DNA of 12,354 nucleotides from Ectocarpus siliculosus (taxonomy: Eukaryota > Sar > Phaeophyceae > Ectocarpales > Ectocarpaceae). Each line of letters opens with the position of its first letter. Position 1 is the first letter of the stretch. The stretch lies in NCBI GenBank assembly GCA_000310025.1, contig FN648534.1, forward strand, positions 111,103-123,456, read 5' to 3'. The notes below the pieces were generated by a model. It saw only the letters and a program-made list of their open reading frames with translations. It made no database searches and had not been told where the DNA came from. The position numbers and the translations under genes were made by a program. Shown here in pieces: positions 8,377 to 12,354 of this stretch.

Positions 8377-8765
8377 TGTAAGAAGAAGATGATGAAGAAG
8401 AGCGAGATAGCTCAAGACAAGGAATTGTGAGAGAGAAGGGTGGGCACCGCCGGGGGTCACTCCTCGTCTTGACACCTCGGGAAGAAACACACATGGGCTA
8501 GACGCATGTACCGAGAACGGCACATATACGGCGGATAATCGGACCTTGTGGAAGGCTACCGGATATTCCTGTATGCTCGACCATAACACCTCAAAAACAA
8601 ATTGAGGAGGTGGGCACGCAGAACAAGCAAAGATCAAAGCCATTAGTCAGACACGAGCACGACCATCCCCACAGCAGCGGGTGCACTCGGTACACAGGCA
8701 CAGCCGCCATGCGGACGGGCTCACGCAAGCTCATCCCTTCCTTGCTTCCTTCCTGCCGCTCTCAC

Positions 8766-8813
8766 CTGTTGCCGGAACCGCTTTCGTCTCTCCTCCGTCT
8801 CCCGCTTCTCTTG
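8766..8813 (-). CDS. Second gene: exon F (charged helix)
   Basis: 16 codons reading QEKRETEERRKRFRQQ, between acceptor CTGAGCAG and donor GTGAGA at 8765. Phase 0 on both sides. The highly charged Glu/Arg pattern predicts a long helix. An alternative acceptor three bases upstream would add one Gln. Confidence 0.65.
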
Positions 8814-11800
8814 CTGCTCAGAGCACCACGAAAATAAATCGGAGATGGGTCGACCACGGGGCGTACATGAATAACACAAGCAGGTTGAAAACGTGGCGCA
8901 CGTAGCGATGAACACAGACAGACAGCCGAGACAGCCGCCAGGAACAGCAGCAGTATACAGAAACATATTAGGGAGGGAGAGCAGCATTGATAGATACGAA
9001 GCCCCCATGCGGCTAAGGGAAAAAAAAAAAACTACCCTCTACATCCTGGCAGGAAAAACTTCCACCAAGGCAAGCGCTCACCTGCTTCTTGTAGAGATGG
9101 ACCGCGCCAATCTGGAACCCTTGTCCCGCTCCATCGTCGTCGTCTCCCCCCCCCGCCCCCCCCGCTGCTGGCAACGACGACGACGATGCCGTCATCAGGA
9201 CGGTGCCAGGCGCTCCTCCAGCCTGACGGGCCCCGCCGCTCCTACTACCACTATCACTGCCACTACCGCCGCTGCCGATCGCCGCGCCTTGCCCTAGACC
9301 CGTTGTCTCCCCGGAGTCGTCCACCGGATCCGCCCAGGAGACCGACTTCGCCGGTCTCGCAGAAGCAGAAGCAGAAGCAGCAGCAGCAGCATCGTCGTCA
9401 TCGTCACTGCTCTCGTCGTCATCATCGTCATCATCTTCCAGGCCATAGCCCGTCATCAGGCTCTGGAACGAAAAAAAAAAAATGGGTTTCGCACACGGCG
9501 GCGTTTTGCCATGGGGAGGGGGGGGGGGCGGGGCGGGGAGGGGGGGGGGGTTACGTGAGGAGATTTCACATCGGCGATTTGGTTATTGTTTGGATGGAGC
9601 ACCGAGGTTCGAGCAGTCACCACCGCTGAACCTCTGCAGGCTCTGCGGCCACACGGCACCCCTCCCGGCGTCGCACAAAAGAGGGTGCAGTTTTGTCGTG
9701 CGCAAGCAACGTCGTCGTGGTTGTAGTAGTACTAGGAGACGTTTGAGTGCGTACAGTACGCACGGCAAAGTGGAAGCATCGATATCGCCCTGGCGATGGC
9801 GGGGAAGCGGGTCGGGAGCAATAGACGCAGCAGTTGGTGCGGGGAGGTGTGTATGGGACAGCAGCCATCAGAGGAGGCGAAATACTACAGCAGCACCATC
9901 ACCAACCACCATCACCAGCGCCCAGCACCAGCGTTAAGGACGACGGCAAAGACAGCAAAAAACCAACACCAACGAAACACGATAAACAAGCTAGCGCGGT
10001 AGCTTGTAGCGCTACAAGCTAGCGCTACAAGCTAGCGCTACAAGCTAGAAGCCCAGCAGCCGCGACTCCGGAAAGGCTCCGCGTTCTGCACAGCAGTCGA
10101 TCCATCACTACCACTACCACTACCACTACCCGCAAGCATGGCTGTTGAGAAAAAGACTTGGAGGGCGGTGACAAAAGCGTCCGAGCACCGGACGACAAGC
10201 CTACGCACGACAGCGCCGTCGTCAGCAGCCAGCCAGCCGTATGGCGTCCAAGGCATGCCCGCACAAAAACGCCTGATGCTTGCAAAACGGGTTAGCGCGC
10301 GCCTCTCGGCAAAACACTCCCTATGCGCCAGAAACCCCCACCCCCCACCCCCTTCAAGCGTCCTTGCACCCACCGATAGAGCGTGCTGTGGCGAGCTGTG
10401 TTCCGTCTTTTTCCTCCGCTTCACGGCGCCCCCCCTGCCCTTACCGCTACTACGTTTACCAATACCACTGCCACTGACTCCGCCGCCGCCGCCGCCGCTG
10501 TTGCCGCCGGCTCTACTGCTGGTGGCGCCGCTGACGCCGCTATGCTTGCGGATGTTGGCCTTCTGCGGGGGGCCGTCCGAGAAAAAATCGGAGAACGCTC
10601 CTCCTCCTGTACCGTCGCCGTCGCTGTCGCTGTCGCTGTCTTCTTCCCACCTCCTTGCTGTTGCTGTCGACTTTTCTGAGCTGCTCTTGCTGCTGCTGCT
10701 GCTGCCGGTCGATCTCGGTGTTGATTCTCGTTGATGTCTAAGAGGGAATGGGAGACAGACAGAGACAGAGAAAGACAGACGAAGAGGGGAGGGGAGGTGG
10801 AGCGGGAGACAGAAACAGACAAACAGATGGACAGAGATATGGGAACGCAGCTTGAATTGCGGCGGCCGGTAAACCCTAAGGCTCGATACAGGGAGGGGAA
10901 GGCGATCCCAGAGAAAGGTTCACTACTTCGGGGGAAGCTGCCACGAGAAGCTCGGCAATTCCAACACCACGATAACGACAGCGACAACAACCGATTCAGA
11001 GCCGACCTTCTCCACACTGCAAGCACAAGCAAGACTTTAGGCGCGGCCACAAAAACCACGACACCAACGCTACCCACCCCGCCGTCTGCCCCCGGTCCTG
11101 CAGCGAGCCGCCGCCGCCGCCGCCGCTGCCAGCGGTCTCAACGGTCCCGCCGCTGCCACCGTTCACGCCCTCATCGCCTGGTGAATCGGCCGTCTCCTTT
11201 TCCGGCTTGGTGTTGGCGGCAATGTCGGCGGCGGGTTCGGCCGCGGCACCGCTGCTGTCTGCGTCGCCGATGTCGTCCTTCATGTCCTCGTCGTCGCTCG
11301 CTCCGTCGGACATGTCCACCTCATCGATTGTAGACACCTCGCCCGTAAGCTTCTGAGAGGGGCGAGAGAGAGGGGTGGGGAACCGCCAAACAGACGGGAG
11401 GTGAGGGAGAGAGGGACGGCACAACACTTGAACAAAAAAAGAAGTAAGGCACCAAGGACAAAAAGGGGATATCTACGCAAAGGACGGAGCCCACGCACGC
11501 CTCGGAGATCGTGCACACGGGTGGGGTACCTTAAGCCCCGTCCGGTTCGGTTCGCTGCGCAAAATTCCTTGGCGCGTGCAGAAGGAGGTGGCCGCAACGG
11601 GAGAGGAACGCAAAACGAAGGCGTCGAGCGTGTTTCTCAAGCAAGGTGCACGTGAAACACACACACACACACTGACGTGTTTTCATTGGTCAGCCGGATA
11701 GCGCGGTCGACGCTATAAATAAATACAAACACACACACAACGAAAACTTCCGCCGCCCCTCCCCATCCCCTCCATCCCAGCCCCCCCGCCCCTGCGCACA

Positions 11801-12354
11801 CACCTTGACGTCCATGAGGATCATGTGGTCCGGAGTAGGCTCCCACTTGGCGCGCATGTCGCTCAGCCTATCCGCACCCCAGTTGTGGGTGTCCCGGCTC
11901 AAGCACACCTGCCGCAAAACAACACCCCACAACCACCACCACCGCGTCCACACAAACACAGGCGCCAGGGAACGACCCGCCCCGCCCACATCGAAATAGA
12001 TGGTGGTTGGGTGAGAGGGGTGTGTGTGTGGCATGCAAGAGGGGGGGGGGGGGGGGGGGAGAGGGGAGGATTGCACTCAGTGGCTGGAGTGTCTTCGTCA
12101 TTGCCATGCATCTTCCGGGAGACACGGCAATTACCTTCCCTATTCCAACTTCGGCAAAGGGAACACGTTTCGACTCTCTCTTGGAGTATGGCAAACCGTT
12201 AAAAAACAAATACTAAAAGGCGCTCCGTCCTTGCGGGGAGGGGGGGGGCGGGGCGGCAGTACGACGTGGGGGTGGGGGGGGTGGGTCTAAAAACGAGGCT
12301 GCGCTGCTGGCCGGCGCACCTGTAATCCGACGTGAAATAGGTCTACCACGTAGA
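8766..12354 (-). CDS. Unrecognised acidic, low-complexity, probably nuclear protein; 5'-partial, six exons joined
   Basis: Exons 12354-12320, 11908-11804, 11352-11078, 10737-10374, 9462-9082 and 8813-8766 join in phase through GT-AG introns, giving about 402 residues. Order seen: a possibly folded N-terminal part (YVVDLFHVGLQ, then DTHNWGADRLSDMRAKWEPT, residues 1-46); an acidic STIDEVDMSDGASDDEDMKD region (from 53); Gly, Ser and Ala linkers; RWEEDSDSDSDGDG (167-180); AFSDFFSDGPPQKANIRKHS; a basic KGRGGAVKRRKK cluster (237-248); SLMTGYGLEDDDDDDDESSD (260-279); KSVSWADP (298-305); and a charged helix EKRETEERRKRFRQQ. I do not recognise the family. KSVSW fits the (K/R)-x-V-x-(F/W) docking consensus for protein phosphatase 1, and the basic cluster could be a nuclear signal; both are inferences. 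The RAKWEPTPDHMIL stretch is faintly Myb/SANT-like, which is weak. The N-terminus and promoter lie right of the window. Confidence 0.7.
9082..9462 (-). CDS. Second gene: exon E (poly-Asp, KSVSWADP)
   Basis: The acceptor follows a run of ten T (TTCGTTCCAG). The exon has 127 codons: SLMTGYGLEDDDDDDDESSD, five Asp then Ala/Ser repeats, ARPAKSVSWADPVDDSG, Gly/Ser linkers, a DDDD patch, and GFQIGAVHLYKKQ before donor GTGAGC at 9081. Both ends are phase 0. LMTGYG followed by an acidic run recalls short motifs in several nuclear proteins but is not diagnostic. Confidence 0.8.
9463..10373 (-). other. Second gene intron between exons D and E
   Basis: 911 bp from GTGGGT to TTCCAG with a strong T tract before the acceptor. 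It contains G-rich blocks on + (9517-9550), ACT/CAC trinucleotide repeats (about 10105-10132) and the palindrome cluster. No exon is needed here, because D and E join in phase 0. Confidence 0.7.
9987..10048. repeat. Palindrome and 13-bp tandem repeat cluster
   Basis: AGCTTGTAGCGCTACAAGCT (10001-10020) is a perfect 20-bp palindrome. The unit GCTACAAGCTAGC is then repeated in tandem (10011-10023, 10024-10036, and 12 bases from 10037). Upstream, ACAAGCTA (9987-9994) pairs with TAGCTTGT (10001-10008) around GCGCGG. The cluster lies in the intron between exons D and E of the second gene. Confidence 0.9.
10374..10737 (-). CDS. Second gene: exon D (Ser/Asp-rich, basic cluster)
   Basis: The acceptor CCTCTTAG follows a long TCTGTCT pyrimidine tract. 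In the frame set by exon C it reads HQRESTPRSTGSSSSSKSSS, an acidic SDSDSDGDG run, AFSDFFSDGPPQKANIRKHS, a Gly-rich linker, GKGRGGAVKRRKK and HSSPQHALS, with mostly G or C at third positions. Donor GTGGGT at 10373 leaves phase 0, matching exon E. A second frame near the 5' end reads a Gln-rich segment and is noted under findings. Confidence 0.7.
10738..11077 (-). other. Second gene intron between exons C and D
   Basis: 340 bp from GTGGGT to TCTTAG, with a long TCTGTCT-type pyrimidine tract before the acceptor. No other feature seen. Confidence 0.7.
11078..11352 (-). CDS. Second gene: exon C (acidic and Ala/Gly linker)
   Basis: The acceptor CCCCTCTCAG is followed by KLTGEVSTIDEVDMSDGASD and more acidic residues, an Ala-rich patch, and a Gly-rich end (GSGGGGGGSLQDRGQTA). 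The exon ends with GG before donor GTGGGT at 11077. That gives phase 2, which is what exon D needs. The frame stays open past the donor into a Trp/Leu-rich stretch, taken as intron. Confidence 0.75.
11353..11803 (-). other. Second gene intron between exons B and C
   Basis: 451 bp from GTGTGT to CTCTCAG. It contains CA/GT dinucleotide runs (about 11656-11672 and 11729-11739). No other feature seen. Confidence 0.75.
11804..11908 (-). CDS. Second gene: exon B (best-ordered segment)
   Basis: 105 bases, 35 codons, between acceptor TTTGCGGCAG and donor GTGTGT. It reads VCLSRDTHNWGADRLSDMRA then KWEPTPDHMILMDVK. This is the only visible part with the mixed composition of a folded domain, including two Trp, so it is the best query for finding the family. 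Confidence 0.75.
11909..12319 (-). other. Second gene intron between exons A and B
   Basis: 411 bp from GTGCGC to GCGGCAG. It includes a 19-base homopolymer (G on +, C on -) at 12041-12059 and further G-rich sequence near 12240-12285. No other feature seen. Confidence 0.65.
12041..12059 (+). repeat. 19-base G homopolymer
   Basis: An uninterrupted G19 run on the + strand, inside an intron of the - strand gene. It could form a quadruplex, and its length in the assembly may be inexact. Confidence 0.95.
12320..12354 (-). CDS. Second gene: exon A (partial)
   Basis: 35 bases at the window edge. One of two open frames reads YVVDLFHVGLQ, ending in phase 0 at donor GTGCGC, which matches the phase of the next exon. 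The other open frame (LRGRPISRRIT) would break that phase. The window edge limits the evidence. Confidence 0.6.

Larger units (their letters stand above)
7015..8765 (-). other. Possible last intron or 3' flank of the second gene, rich in inverted repeats
   Basis: No further secure exon was found here. The stretch holds a 14-base G run on + (7046-7059), the inverted-repeat pair at about 7500-7990 and the foldback at 8062-8376. The frames seen at 8046-8381 (+) and 8097-8372 (-) are the two arms of the foldback read on opposite strands, which is why they encode similar peptides (IELSAQHVVARG and IEFSARDVVARG). Confidence 0.5.

Noticed and set aside
8046-8381. Frames on both strands that encode similar peptides
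   Set aside because: The similarity is explained by the foldback arms being inverted copies; there is no evidence for a gene.
9987-10048. CRISPR-like array
   Set aside because: Units are 13 bp, directly abutting, with no spacers, in eukaryotic intron sequence.
10996-11077. Read-through of exon C into a Trp/Leu-rich segment
   Set aside because: The GTGGGT donor at 11077 gives the exact phase required by exon D, and the read-through loses the acidic/Gly composition of the exon.

Overview
This is eukaryotic nuclear DNA, best explained as a GC-rich, intron-rich algal or stramenopile genome. A brown alga such as Ectocarpus is my leading guess, inferred from style and not proven. The support is as follows: coding exons are short and separated by GT-AG introns of about 270-920 bp (one possible intron is 1.75 kb); the proteins carry long Gly, Ser, Asn, Asp and Ala runs; microsatellites and G/C homopolymers are common; and nothing looks like a bacterial operon, ribosome binding site or phage.

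Left part (1-3424, + strand): the 3' portion of a RING-H2 E3 ubiquitin ligase of the RNF115/RNF126 (BCA2) class. Five exons join with consistent phases: 1-152, 690-1044, 1534-1596, 2519-2622 and 3067-3424. Splicing rebuilds a complete C-x2-C-x14-C-x-H-x2-H-x2-C-x10-C-x2-C zinc site, and one zinc-binding Cys codon is itself split by the last intron. The N-terminus and promoter lie left of the window.

Middle (3425 to about 6957): the space between two convergent genes. It holds a diverged two-copy tandem repeat just after the ligase stop, several small hairpins and homopolymer tracts. I could not support a gene there.

Right part (12354 down to 8766, possibly to 6958, - strand): the 3' portion of a second gene that I do not recognise by family. 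Exons 12354-12320, 11908-11804, 11352-11078, 10737-10374, 9462-9082 and 8813-8766 join in phase. They encode an acidic, Ser/Gly/Asp-rich, probably nuclear protein with a basic KRRKK cluster, a KSVSW motif resembling a PP1 docking site, and a charged C-terminal helix. A possible terminal exon lies at 7014-6958. Its introns contain the window's most unusual DNA: a 315-bp foldback (8062-8376), a weaker inverted-repeat pair (about 7500-7990), and a palindrome/tandem-repeat cluster (9987-10048).

The two genes converge and show no obvious functional link. A ubiquitin ligase beside an unrelated nuclear protein is ordinary for such a genome. I found no mobile-element enzyme, CRISPR array, rRNA or tRNA.
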